A stretch of 64,000 nucleotides of DNA, taken from NCBI GenBank assembly GCA_033964015.1, contig CM066924.1, positions 806,001 to 870,000 of the forward strand. Direction: 5' to 3'. The DNA is from Scolanthus callimorphus (lineage: Eukaryota; Cnidaria; Anthozoa; Actiniaria; Edwardsiidae). Under the pieces are notes generated by a model. The model was not told the origin of the DNA and ran no database searches. It was given only the letters and a program-made list of their open reading frames with translations. Made by a program: the position numbers and the translations under genes. This document shows, piece by piece, positions 47,260 to 59,394 of this stretch; the first letter of the stretch is position 1, and every line of letters starts with the position of its first letter.

Positions 47260-50200
47260 AGCAATTCATGTTTTACATGAGATACCAAAACATACCCACC
47301 AACCCCGAAAGCTCCAAAACCTGGAGATTGTGTTTCAAATGCAAACTGTATGTGAAAATCCCGAAAAATGTACCCAGGAGATATACAGTAAAGATATACA
47401 GTAAATGTATACCAAAATACAAGGATTTGTACTCAAAATGCACATACCTCAGCCAAAAAGTGCCTCATTAGTTTTCTGAGAAGGCTTATGAAATCCTAGG
47501 GAAAATACATGATACCAAAACACACACCCTTACACTAAAAATGTCTGTACCTTAGCCAAAATGTGAATGATTAGTTTCTGAGAAGGCTTAATTGTATGAA
47601 ATCCTAAGGAAAATTTAATTAGCACAATAAATGGCAAGCAATGCATGTTTTACATGAGATACCAAAACACAAGGATTTGCACTCAAAATGCACATACCTC
47701 AGCCAAAAAGTGCCTGATTAGTTTTCTGAGAAGACTTATGAAATCCTAGGGAAAATACATGATACCAAAACACACACCCTTACACTAAAAATGTCTGTAC
47801 CTTAGCCAAAATGTGAATGATTAGTTTCTGAGAAGGCTTAATTGTATGAAATCCTAAGGAAAATATACTTAGCACAATAAATGGCAAGCAATGCATGTTT
47901 TACATGAGATACCAAAACACAAGGATTTGCACTCAAAATGCACATACCTCAGCCAAAAAGTGCCTGATTAGTTTTCTGAGAAGGCTTAATTGTATGAAAT
48001 CCTAAGGAAAATTTAATTAGCACAATAAATGGCGAGCAATGCATGTTTTACATGAGATACCAAAACACAAGGATTTGCACTCAAAATGCACATACCTCAG
48101 CCAAAAAGTGCCTGATTAGTTTTCTGAGAAGGCTTAATTGTATGAAATCCTAAGGAAAATTTAATTAGCACAATAATTGGCGAGCAATGCATGTTTACAT
48201 GAGATACCAAAACACAAGGATTTGCACTCAAAATGCACATACCTCAGCCAAAAAGTGCCTGATTAGTTTTCTGAGAAGGCTTATGAAATCCTAGGGAAAA
48301 TTTTATTACCAAAATATATGGCAAGCAATGCATGTTTTACATGAGATACCAAAACACACAGCCTTACACTAAAAATGCCCGTACCTGAGCCAAAAAGTGC
48401 CTGATTATAGTTTTCTGAGAAGGCTTACGAAATCCCAGGGAAAATTTACTTAGCACAATGAATGGCGAGCAGTGCATGTTTTACATGAGATACCAAAACA
48501 CAAGGATTTGCACTCAAAATGCACATACCTCAGCTAAAGTGCTTGATTAGTTTTCTGAGAAGGCTTATGAAATCCCAGGGAAAATTTAATGACCAAAAAT
48601 ATGGCAAGCAATGCAGCTACAATAGGATGGAATAAACATATTATTATTATTATTTTACATGAGATACCAAAACACACAGCCTTACACTAAAAATGCCCGT
48701 ACCTGAGCCAAAAAGTGCCTGATTAGTTTTCTGAAGAAGGCTTACGAAATCCCAGGGAAAATATACTTAGCACAATGAATGGCGAGCAGTGCATGTTTTA
48801 CATGAGATACTAAAACACAAGGATTTGCACTCAAAATGCACATACCTCAGCCAAAATTGAAAAAGTGCCTGATTAGTTTTCTGAGAAGGCTTAATTGTAT
48901 GAAATCCTAAGGAAAATTTAATTAGCACAATAAATGGCGAGCAATGCATGTTTTACATGAGATACCAAAACACAAGGATTTGCACTCAAAATGCACATAC
49001 CTCAGCCAAAAAGTGCTTGATTAGTTTTCTGAGAAGGCTTAATTGTATGAAATCCTAAGGAAAATTTAATTAGCACAATAATTGGCGAGCAATGCATGTT
49101 TTACATGAGATACCAAAACACAAGGATTTGCACTCAAAATGCACATACCTCAGCCAAAAAGTGCCTGATTAGTTTTCTGAGAAGGCTTAATTGTATGAAA
49201 TCCTAAGGAAAATTTAATTAGCACAATAATTGGCGAGCAATGCATGTTTTACATGAGATACCAAAACACAAGGATTTGCACTCAAAATGCACATACCTCA
49301 GCCAAAAAGTGCCTGATTAGTTTTCTGAGAAGGCTTATGAAATCCTAGGGAAAATTTTATTACCAAAATATATGGCAAGCAATGCATGTTTTACATGAGA
49401 TACCAAAACACACAGCCTTACACTAAAAATGCCCGTACCTGAGCCAAAAAGTGCCTGATTATAGTTTTCTGAGAAGGCTTACGAAATCCCAGGGAAAATT
49501 TACTTAGCACAATGAATGGCGAGCAGTGCATGTTTTACATGAGATACCAAAACACAAGGATTTGCACTCAAAATGCACATACCTCAGCTAAAGTGCTTGA
49601 TTAGTTTTCTGAGAAGGCTTATGAAATCCCAGGGAAAATTTAATGACCAAAAATATGGCAAGCAATGCAGCTACAATAGGATGGAATAAACATATTATTA
49701 TTATTATTTTACATGAGATACCAAAACACACAGCCTTACACTAAAAATGCCCGTACCTGAGCCAAAAAGTGCCTGATTAGTTTTCTGAAGAAGGCTTACG
49801 AAATCCCAGGGAAAATATACTTAGCACAATGAATGGCGAGCAGTGCATGTTTTACATGAGATACTAAAACACAAGGATTTGCACTCAAAATGCACATACC
49901 TCAGCCAAAATTGAAAAAGTGCCTGATTAGTTTTCTGAGAAGGATTATGAAATCCCAGGGAAAATATACTTAGCACAATGAATGGCGAGCAATGCATGTT
50001 TTACATGAGATACTAAAACACAAGTATTTGCACCAAATGTACATACCTCAGCCTCAGGGCTCAGCCAAAGACCTCAGTGCCTGATGAAGGCTTATGAAAT
50101 CCTAGGGAAAATATAAAAATCACAATGAATGGTAAGGTAAGCACCTTATGTTTTACAAGAGATACAAGACACAAGGATTTGCACCTTAAATGCATACTTA
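47260..50200. repeat. Satellite array, ~148-bp monomer with 1054-bp higher-order unit
   Basis: The landmark GCATGTTTTACATGAGATAC recurs about every 140-150 bp (for example 48046, 48194, 48335). Two monomer types alternate: one with AAGGATTTGCACTCAAAATG and one with CAGCCTTACACTAAAAATGC. An ATTATTATTATT-tailed insertion appears at 48611 and again at 49665, exactly 1054 bp apart, so a block of about 1 kb was duplicated. Confidence 0.95.
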
Positions 50201-50298
50201 AGATATCCCTACGTTTGCCGACTAAAACGTTCTTTTGATTTGATTTAATAGCCAAAGACAATGCTATAAAGTAACAGAGTCAGAGAGAGAGGACTTAC

Positions 50299-50557
50299 CT
50301 TACCATGTCCTTGGTTTTCTCGCTTATAACTAGCTGCCTCTCGAGTTCGACTTCGCTTCTCTAGTTCTATTTCCTTCGCTGAGGCCTTCAAACACCTGAA
50401 AAGGGAAGAACGATCGACACAAAGTTCCCAAAGTTAATACATATTGTATTCAATAACGAACATAAATGAACAAAAAGCATACTTATCTTCTGGTTCAAGT
50501 TCTTGCAATGTTTTAACGGTTCCAAACGGTTTGCCCGCCACAATATTGCGCAGTCGT
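50299..50557 (-). pseudogene. Exon-like segment, possibly a captured gene fragment
   Basis: On the minus strand, bases 50395-50299 are bounded by a strong acceptor (cttcccttttcag) and a consensus donor (GGTAAG|gtaagt). They encode CLKASAKEIELEKRSRTREA then ASYKRENQGHGK, a charged and probably helical segment. Upstream, bases up to 50557 encode IVAGKPFGTVKTLQELEPED and end at a donor (GATAA|gtatgc) whose phase joins the next exon exactly. An ATG-led frame further upstream (50621, MAPFRLPGAAPRRIW...) is one frame off, so the model as it stands lacks a start. I recognise no domain. It is either a degenerate host-gene fragment carried by the 6-kb element or part of the element's own lost gene. 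Confidence 0.35.
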
Positions 50558-50836
50558 TACCTCGAATAACCGCTGACCAGATGCGCCGAGGAGCAGCACC
50601 GGGAAGGCGAAACGGCGCCACTATCTTCGCAATTTAGCAGCAAGACTAAATAAATCTCCCCTTTTACAGTTAAATTCTTGTCGTCTCAATCAGAATCCCA
50701 TAGTTCAATTCTTACAAGCGCGAATGACGTTGATAGCTGAAGTCGACAAAAACACAGGTTACCCGCGCGCAAAGAAAGTTCAAAGCTCGAATTACTTTCA
50801 CTAAAATAATGTCTCAAATCTTTTCATATGGGAAGA

Positions 50837-51052
50837 TTTACAGTGAATGATTGGTACGGATTCTATAGTCTGAATTCTCGACTGCAGAATCACTCGACTC
50901 CAGAACTCCACATTAAATTTCACTTGACTAAATGAAAACGTCGCACTCGTCACTTCGCGACTTGTGAGTTTTCGCGTGAAATTTACCGTGGAATTCACTC
51001 GTCGATCGTGTGATTAATTTATCTATAGAATCCGTACCAATCATTCAGTAAA
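50837..51052. repeat. Foldback (~216 bp) inside the 6-kb element
   Basis: The left end TTTACAGTGAATGATTGGTA and right end TACCAATCATTCAGTAAA are inverted over about 30 bp (continuing GGATTCTATAG), with a 2-bp length difference. Confidence 0.8.
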
Positions 51053-51790
51053 TATTTCAGGGCTGTTTTAGAAGTTTTGAGAAGGTCTGAAAGTGACCAA
51101 TTCTTGGGGCTGAATTACAACCCGCAAGCGATTCGGCACTTGGTATCTAAAACAAATCTTCTGGGGCTGTTTTATCAGATTTGAGAAGGTCTGAAAGGGA
51201 CCAATTCTGTGGGCTGAATTACAACCCGCAAGCGATTCGGCACTTGGTATCTAAAACAAATCTTCTAGGGCTGTTTTATCAGATTTGAGAAGGTCTGAAA
51301 GGGACCAATTCTGGGGGCTGAATTACAACCCGCAAGCGATTCGGCACTTGGTATCTAAAACAAATCTTCTAGGGCTGTTTTATCAGATTTGAGAAGGTCT
51401 GAAAGGGACCAATTCTGGGGGCTGAATTACAACCCGCAAGCGATTCGGCACTTGGTATCTAAAACAAATCTTCTAGGGCTGTTTTATCAGATTTGAGAAG
51501 GTCTGAAAGGGACCAATTCTTGGGGCTGAATTACAACCCACAAGCGATTCGGCACTTGGTATCTAAAACAAATCTTCTAGGGCTGTTTTATCAGATTTGA
51601 GAAGGTCTGAAAGGGACCAATTCTGGGGGCTGAATAAGAACCCACAAGCAATTCGGCACTTGATATCTAAAATAAAACTTCTAGGGCTGTTTTATCAGTT
51701 TTAAGAAGGTCTGAAAGAGATCAATTCTGGGGGCTGAATTAGAACCCGCAAGCAATTCGACCCGTATCTCCTAAATCAGATCTACTCGTT
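51050..51790. repeat. 104-bp tandem array, ~7 copies
   Basis: CCCGCAAGCGATTCGG starts at 51121, 51225 and 51329, a period of 104 bp. Five units are nearly identical and the last two more diverged. The phrases GGGGCTGAATTA and GGGCTGTTTTATCAG resemble the subterminal motifs of the surrounding 6-kb element, so the array probably grew from them. Confidence 0.95.
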
Positions 51791-52163
51791 CAGAGTAAAT
51801 CGGCACAATGTGGGGCTATTTCAGAACATCATTTGACTGAAATGGCTCCTTTTCTGTAAATCAGACCTTACAAGGTCTAATATAGAACCGCTACGAAAGG
51901 GTCTGAATTGGTAAATGGGGCTGAATCAGCTCTCTCAAATTACAGTGTAGGTTAACTAGACATGTGTCTGATCGGCGTAACATATAGTCGGCCAAAAAAG
52001 TTTATGCTAATAAAGCAACAGTAAAAGTACTACTGAACTGAATCCGTTTAAATCGAATTTTCGACCCATCCTTTTCTCTGAAACTGGTCAGAGGTCAGAG
52101 TGATCTTTAGTCATAGGGCAGCAATTGTGATATTTTTTAAGTTTCTTGCTGTATCAGGAAATT

Positions 52164-52334
52164 CAGGAAATTTCTGCAGAAACCATCCATGGAAAAAGCT
52201 GAATTTCCCATGGTAGAAAGAATGGGAAGTGTTCGAATTTCCCATGGCTATCCATGTCAATTCCGTACACTTCCCATGCGTGTGCCTTGGGAAATTCAGC
52301 TTTTCCCATGGTTGGTTTCTGCCGAAATTCCGTG
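52164..52334. repeat. Palindromic MITE family A, copy 2
   Basis: The ends are CAGGAAATTTCTGCAGAAAC and GTTTCTGCCGAAATTCCGTG. The interior carries GCTGAATTTCCCATGG and its mirror CCTTGGGAAATTCAGC. Confidence 0.85.
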
Positions 52335-52863
52335 ATTAGAGCAACACAAGAAACATAACATTGTCACACCCATCGGACACTTTTTAACGAAATCGAAACG
52401 GAGCGGAACTCAAGCACGCGTACGGCGGCAGCACAACTCAACAGGTCTTGTCGCATTTCGAAAGTGCGAAAGGAGGCAGAGGCGACAAAGGGTCTGGATT
52501 TCTGTGGCCGTGAGTTCTTTAGATATTCCATCACTTGCTTTTGGTAATTCAATTTGCACGTAGCCGATTTAACTAGCCTGTTTGGCGCCCTTGGTATACG
52601 AATCTTCCATTCATTTACACGGAACTTCAATCATATGCCATCTTAGGGAGTGGTCATGGGGGCTACAATTTGAAAAAAAAAGCTGAACAATTTTGACGCC
52701 CCCCCCCCCCCCCCGGTTAATGGTTAGTTACGAAACAATTAAGTTATCCAGTTGTACCATCTGATACACCTGTTTTCAGGTTGATGATTTCTCTCCGAAT
52801 GAGCTCTGACTGACGAAGATTTGTCGAAACAAAAGACTTTGTCTAGGACGCTTGTGTAATGCC

Positions 52864-53082
52864 ATGGCGCAGAGACTTAGAGATCCGGGAGGCAGAATAA
52901 GAGGTAGCGGACAAACTGGACCGCGTGCAAGTGGAAGTTATAGTTTCCTGTCGGGCCGTCTAATCGTCCACCAAATTATACTTGAACATTATCCTTGTGC
53001 TCTTCTTGAAAGACAACATCCAGTACCGCCAATCAAACCATCTAATGCTGCGTTTGCACGAGAGCTGAAACACGAGGCCTAA
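52864..53082 (+). CDS. Possible small protein, 72 aa, unknown
   Basis: The ATG at 52864 has a strong context (G at -3, G at +4) and opens a 72-codon frame. It starts MAQRLRDPGGRIRGSGQTG and ends AFARELKHEA. It is arginine/glycine-rich at the start, with a mixed hydrophobic middle (RLIVHQIILEHYPCALL). An AATAAA lies downstream at about 53530. Composition is more balanced than in surrounding chance frames, but no family is recognised and no intron signals are seen. A poly-C run lies 160 bp upstream. Confidence 0.25.
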   Translation: MAQRLRDPGGRIRGSGQTGPRASGSYSFLSGRLIVHQIILEHYPCALLERQHPVPPIKPSNAAFARELKHEA

Positions 53083-53530
53083 TTTTTTTCTAAATCTATC
53101 TCGTCCGTTTTCACCTCCTGTGAGACATCGCAAATGCCAATGTGTTGTTTGCCTCCATACGGTCTACTGCGGCGACATTTGTACTAACTTGTATCTGGTG
53201 TTTAAAGTTAGGTAATCAGGTCTTGCCTTGTCACGTCATAGTCCTTGTTTCGCGAAGTGCAGTCAACTGGCTTTTCGTCGCGCAGAAAGCCAGTCTAGTG
53301 CTCTAAGCCAAACAAAGGCAAGGACCTGTACAGTGGAAACATCGACTTTACAAGCTGTAACGATATTTTTGATAGCTACTTTCCCGTTCAGTTGTTTGTT
53401 TATAATCGCGGGGCTAACCAAGCATGGCCTTGGTCTACTATTTGGCAGCAATTACTTGTCAAGTTTTATTAGGACAAGCCAGGGAATCGAAGATGTACAT
53501 AAAGTACACTAGAGATTTTACTTTCTCTTC

Positions 53531-55692
53531 AATAAATTTATGTAAATGCAGCCTTCGCAATTTTCGTCGTTTTCAAATTCGATATGCAAAGCTATATTAT
53601 TGACTGTACAATAAAGGTAAACTAGGTTGTACAGATTTCATTTTGTCAAGAGTTTCCTAACTTGTTTTGAAGGGTTGAACATTGGTATTTCCGTTTTCTG
53701 TTAGTGCCTCACTTCTACACCCAAACATCCGTCCGGGTTTAATGTCTCGCTATTTGCGACTCTTTTGTCACGCATTTCTGGCATCAAAAATCTGCCTCTC
53801 CCTCTACATCATTTCAACAATAACACCAAAATTAAATTCACACAACTTTTAATCTCAGAGTTAACGCCTATAGGATTACTTCCTTGGTGTTTAATAGGAA
53901 TAAATTGTGATTATTTAATCTCATAGTAAATATTTTGATTTGAGAGATAGCGAAAGAAATGCAAATTTATTCTTATGCTATGCTTGCTCAAGTTTTTGTT
54001 TAGGAGTTATTTTCTTAATCATTTTATAGCCTTCGCAGGAAAACAATTTTCATGTGCTTTTTTCGTAAAATATTTCTTAAAATAGCCATTTCCCCACGCA
54101 GTTGAACACAAGCTTTCAACACTTTCTTAGTCAAATAGAACGCCCTTTGTTTGCCGTGTGCAAAATGAAACATTTTTGTGGCATTCCAAAACCATTAGAT
54201 CAGCATGTTTGTGAATGGAAACCTCCAAAAATACCACTAAAACCTCGCTAAAAATCGAGAAAAACAGAGCTAATACACTTCTGAAGCAAGGAAGTACACT
54301 TTAATTATAAATTCCCAGGGGCCAGTGGCGAAAATAGATTTTCAGACATGAATTTCAAATACTGTCTGGTAGTGTCTGAGTTTACTCAACGTGGGTTGGT
54401 GTTGAAGGCTTTCTGTTATTTTCGATTGTTTCTTGTATGACGTGTTCCTCCGAGTTCGAGCCTTTGCCATTACGTCATTTTGAGACATCAAAACAAGACT
54501 ATCAAGTTTCGTATGCATAATATTAGCGGTTCTAAAAACTTCGCTTACAAAGACTTCAGCAGAACAGAACTATCTCCTCTCAGCAGCTTCAAGACTAAGC
54601 AAGAAAATCCTATCTACAGTTTCTAATAACTGCTTCACCTTCGCAACAGGTAAATATGACCTTCAATTTTCTATCGACAATAAGAAAAAAAAATTATCTG
54701 CCCTATTCTGGAGTTGTATTTCTTACAATTTAAATTGCGGGATATAATGGAAGCGCGCGTGGGAGAAGGTGTTACAAAACAGCAAGAAATTTATAAAGTA
54801 GCATGTAATTTTGAGGACAGGAAAATCACCATGAGCACATTCGCATATGTACTTATACCCTTAGGATGAAACACGAAGCTTTGCTAAAACAAACTTCATA
54901 AAACAACTAAACAGCGAGGAAAGATAATAAGATTAGATATACCAAGATATGTCGGTTAGGAAAATTACTTCACCAAATCAGTTTTTTTATAGCAGTATAT
55001 GTTTGGGGTAAATAAAATGTTCCACGCTTCTTTCTGGGTTTTCAAAAATTTTTCGTGCAGACGTAATTATTAAACCTCTAAGCTCTTGAACCCGGATAAT
55101 TTCAGTTTCCAATGGTTCTAGAGTTGCTCTGAAATTGTTATAGTTCTTCGATCTTTATACATTTTGCAGGTTTTGAAAATAACGGTAGTTCAGTGTTATC
55201 CTGGCTTTTGTTCACTTTTTGTTTGGGGAAAGGAAATATTAAAATGGTGTTCAAAACCGCCGAATTCTCTCGATACATCCCGGCAGAAGTATAACCCTAT
55301 GCATCCCAGTTTCCTCACAGTCTAAAACTTTAATATCACTGTATTAAATCTCTGTGACAGGCAAAGGCTATGAGATTTGAAAAAAATTGGTGTAAAATCA
55401 TGCTGATTGGCAATAGTGTTTATTTACGAAGTTCGAAAACATAATGACGTAAGAGCAGTTTCGCCTATAACTGAAGAGAGCAGCGAGTACGATTTTTAGG
55501 ATAGAACTTATTTCAAGAGGATGGAAACGTTTCCAAAAAGGAACATTTCAATACATTTATTGTAACAAATACGGTGGGTTTTTTTCCTCTTAATGTTTCT
55601 TATAACAAAATAGCAGTTAACAGGGCACCTCCACTTTTTTATGGCTAAATTCTATATGATTATTCAAGGCTTCAGAACGCTAGATTCCGCTA
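53531..55692. other. Intergenic, no gene seen
   Basis: AT-rich unique-looking sequence with no exon, RNA gene or repeat structure I can support. Confidence 0.45.
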
Positions 55693-55870
55693 AGGCTGCG
55701 TACACACTTGGTGCCCGGGCACTAGCAGTGCCCGAGTACAAGGTCCGGACCTTGTACTCGGGCACCAGTGCTGTGCCGGGATTTGGGCTTGGGCACTCGA
55801 AAAACTGGAGTGTTCACATTAGTGCCCGTGCTCGGGTGCTGTGCCCGGGCACCAAGTGTGTACGCAGCCT
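55693..55870. repeat. GC-rich MITE with 30-bp perfect terminal repeats
   Basis: AGGCTGCGTACACACTTGGT followed by GCCCGGGCAC is exactly mirrored at the right end (GTGCCCGGGC ... GTACGCAGCCT). Inside, a second hairpin is centred on GTCCGGAC (55743-55765). Its GC content is far above the flanks. Confidence 0.88.
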
Positions 55871-57203
55871 AAGAAAAAATGCGGGATCTAGCGATTGGAG
55901 CTTTGAATTTTCTAGAATCCTATGATATCTCATCCTCAAATTTGACACAAAAAGCCAGATATCACTCGATTCTAGTAACTAAATTCTTAGTTTTCTATCA
56001 ATCCTATTTGAATCAAACAATTTTGTGAACACCCAACATGCTGTTTTGTGTTTTCTATTCCCCTGGGTCTTACTCTGACGCAAAACCACAGGAAATTGTT
56101 TTCTGAATGCCTGTAAAAATTAGCCAGCTCAGTTGTTTGTTATTCGAGTGATCAGAGAGTGTTCTCAAAAACAATCCGAGCGCCAAATAAGTTTCAGCGA
56201 ATGAAGTCGAAAAAAATATTGGTGAAATTGCAAAACAAGAAGTTTCAAAAAGACAAACAATTCTTGGGAAACTCCCTTATTAAAATATTGTTTACAAAAG
56301 TTTGCAAGTCAGCATTTTCTCGAAAAGTGCGTCATCCGTACACAAGTGAAATCTACGTCAAAAACGATTTGTAAGACAAAGATTACAATGGACTTACTAA
56401 TACTAGTATTATTAAGTTTAATTCGAAAAGTTACTTTTGCGCTAGCTTCAAATTCTTTCTCTGTAAATGCCGAGAGCACTCCGATCAGCGATGCTTTGGA
56501 GTAGTTCTTAGACAAATATAACTCTTTCGAAAACACTTGAATGCGTTACTAGAATGTTAATATTAAAATATTTATAGCTAATTCCTCAATTTTCTATGCC
56601 TTTTTATAAGCGTCCCACAGTTTTCGCTTTCGAAAGATGTTTGGACACGTTTTGCTGACTCAATATTAACCTCGATAACTGTAGCTCATTTTTCCAAAAC
56701 TACGTTTCACTTTTTAAGAAGTTACGCAGCAATGTTCGGGACCCGAAAACATTAGAGACCGCGGAAAAATGCCGGCGCCAGAAAATTTCGAGTTAAAAAC
56801 AATTCCAGACAGAAGTTCCATCACGGAAATCGTAGGGACTTAGTTCAATAAATTGTTTTTCGAGGTTCCCTATCAAAGACTTAAAAAGTCGAATCCAAAT
56901 TTAATCTATCCAATCTAAGGGCACTTCAGTCATAAGTGCCTGGATCAGTGACGAGACCAAATGGTTGTTGGAGTTCTATTTTTAATGAGGCTTGCACGTG
57001 AAATCACACGTGTGCATTCCAAACCCACCCAGTGTGGTAACAGTATCACTAAACTTACACATGCCACTCAAGATAAGAGTAGCGTACAAATTATTTTTCG
57101 TTGCGTTGGTTGAACAAGTGTAGCTACAATTGTAGAACACTTGGAACGTGGCCAGGATTGTGTGTCGAGGCCTTGTCGATGTTTCCTTCTTTCTAGCTTG
57201 CAG
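55871..57203. other. Intergenic, no gene seen
   Basis: Unique AT-rich sequence. Open frames here (56159-56374 and others) lack any recognisable feature. Confidence 0.4.
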
Positions 57204-57332
57204 TTCTTTCTTTGGCGAACGTCCGTGAACGAGCGCGCGAAAAGCCGGAGAAGCGCTGAAGAACCAGTACTTCAAGCCATCGCCGCTCGTTGTTTCGCGC
57301 GCTCGTTTCCACGAACGTTCGCCAAAGAAAGG
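57204..57332. repeat. Foldback element (~129 bp)
   Basis: The arms TTCTTTCTTTGGCGAACG and CGTTCGCCAAAGAAAGGA pair, continuing through GAACGAGCGCGCGAAA and TTTCGCGCGCTCGTT, with a loop of about 40 bp. Confidence 0.75.
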
Positions 57333-59220
57333 ACAAGCAGTCTACCTTCTTTCAAATGTGTTGAACCAAAGAAAATCCAAATACCCAATTTTAGGGACAA
57401 TTTAGTAACCGTAAATGAAGCTCAAATCACAATAAATAAAAAGCGAAATAAAATCTAGGTATATTAGGTAATCTTCTCTAGCACAGATTTGGAGTATTTT
57501 GGTTTGTTATCAAGCGGATGGAATTGGATTGTGAATTGCACTTTTTGATTTCTTACCAAGCTGAACTGTTTTCAAACTTGGACATTTTATAGCGAAAGCT
57601 GTTTTAAAATCTTACATAAAAATGCTTAATATAAAAAGCAAATTTCAGTTCTTTGTTTTCTTTCTTAGACTAACTTTAAGTACAATGGCCCTACAATATA
57701 CAAATATTATATAAGATAAGTTTAACACGAAAGTACCAAAACAGAAATATGATATTATCCTGTATAAAGACTTACAATACTAAAGTACTCAATTAGGTTT
57801 CCCACGGTAAAAATTAAATCTACAGCATGTCTCCTCCAAAAAGGTTAATAAAAGGCTTCAGTTTACTTGCAATAAAATTAGCGTATTTAAATAGTTTTAA
57901 AGTATTTACTGCACTTATCGAAGATAAAGAACTAAATCTTTTATTAGCAACAAAAACAAACTCTTCATATAAATTCACGTGTGCGGCATACATTTCAAAC
58001 CCTTAAAAAGTCACATGCAGCGATAAATGCAACCCTTGATCTCCACAACTGTATTTCATAACATGCAATAAGTTATGTAACTGATATTGGCAAAACGGGC
58101 TCAATACAATAACAAAGATATATAGCTTCTTGAATAAAGCAATGAGTCATTCTTGGGAGAGGACGGAGAGATTTGAAATCGTAAAATGAGATAAAAGGGC
58201 GGACTTAATACGTCAGAATAAAATGTCAAATTCTACACGGGGGTCAATTTTTAGCTGTTACTACTTTTGATATCTTTTAGATGCGCAGCTCCTATTTCAG
58301 AGTTTATCAACTTGAATGACTAAGTTTTAGAAACGATTTTTTCCGAGCTGTGTGAGATCACATCATTTTTGCAAAAATGTTATTTCGCCTGTGAATTCGC
58401 GCGTTTCTTTTCAACTTTGAGCAAAACTGTTGGTCAAAGCTAGTCTTTTGTACTTGGGTGACTGCAGCTCGGGAAATGACAGGATAGGTTAGAATATGGA
58501 ATAATCATTGCAAATATTTTTGTGACTAAATAGCCTGCATTCAAAGAGAGGGAGGACTTTTCTGTCGCCTCAGAGAAAATAATCACCTAAACCTACAGTT
58601 TTTTCGCAAAACTTTCTTCTTGCTTGTCAAAATTAAAGCGAAAACGTGCACCATTTATTGGAAAAAATAAGTCTAAGTATTCAAAGTAAACATTCTCCAG
58701 TAATGGAGTCATTTGGTAGAGAAAGCAAACTAATAGCAACATGAAATCAGTACGTAAATCAAACCAGTTTGAAAACTTTAACAGGAAACCCAACCCACTT
58801 TAACCTTCAAGAAAACATTTTGCAATACTTTTACTCAGCCTACTATTCTTTGCTAAATATTCAATGGCAAAACCGGGTTACAATAACAAGCCTTGCGCGA
58901 GTTAACACAAGTTTGTTTGTGAGCTTTTTCCAAGTTTAACGAGACTGACAAGAAAAATACAAAAGAGATATGATAAACAAGCATTGGAAAACAACACGAT
59001 GAATTAATTAGAAGTACAGCCGCTAAAAATCGTGCAGAAGTTCACTCTTTTCTCACAGAGTAATGAAACTTTCTTCCTACGCTGCGAATTAGCATACAGG
59101 TGACTTCTGACCTTTAAATGTTTTCAACGCTTTAAGTAAAGCCAAATCTCTTGTCAAGGCCTCGAAACCCTATCGATATGCCAGCGTGTGATTCACAAAC
59201 TAGAATAGCAGAGAGCTGTC
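57333..59220. other. Intergenic, no gene seen
   Basis: Unique AT-rich sequence. A phrase related to the 10007-10252 MITE interior (CGGATGGAATTGGATTG) occurs at about 57517, indicating a decayed copy. Confidence 0.4.
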
Positions 59221-59226
59221 ACGGGG

Positions 59227-59290
59227 TGACGTCAAAAATATGTGTCCACTCCTAGCTATAAAGTCAACTTGCAAAGTCAAACAACTTAGT
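59227..59290 (+). promoter_or_regulatory. CRE plus TATA promoter
   Basis: A full cAMP-response element, TGACGTCA, lies at 59227-59234. A TATA box, TATAAA, lies at 59257-59262. A likely start site is near 59287 (caacttag), the right distance (about 30 bp) downstream of the TATA box. The next ATG with good coding context is at 59395. Confidence 0.55.
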
Positions 59291-59394
59291 CCTAAGCTGA
59301 GCCAGTTGATAAAGACCACGGAACGCGCGTTGAATTTCTGTTTCTCGTAGAAGATTCTAGACATTTCTAGAAGAATTTCTGAATTTCTCCTTTA

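Larger units (their letters stand above)
45941..51947. mobile_element. 6.0-kb non-autonomous DNA transposon with CACTG ends
   Basis: The left terminus reads CACTGTAATTTTGAGAGAGC then TGATTCAG. The right terminus is its complement: CTGAATCAGC, then TCTCTCAAATTACAGTG at 51931-51947, with one base missing in the T run. TA borders both ends. Behind the left end, imperfect repeats of TTTTAGACC / GGTCTGATT fill about 400 bp, and similar phrases fill the right side. CACTG termini plus subterminal repeat arrays are hallmarks of EnSpm/CACTA transposons. No transposase is present. The interior holds a foldback (46634-47070), a satellite (47260-50200), an exon-like segment (50299-50557), a second foldback (50837-51052) and a 104-bp array (51050-51790). 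Confidence 0.7.

Noticed and set aside
52364..52630. 88-codon minus-strand frame in a GC-richer patch
   Set aside because: No ATG at its start and no splice context. The patch may instead be a promoter region for the small frame at 52864.
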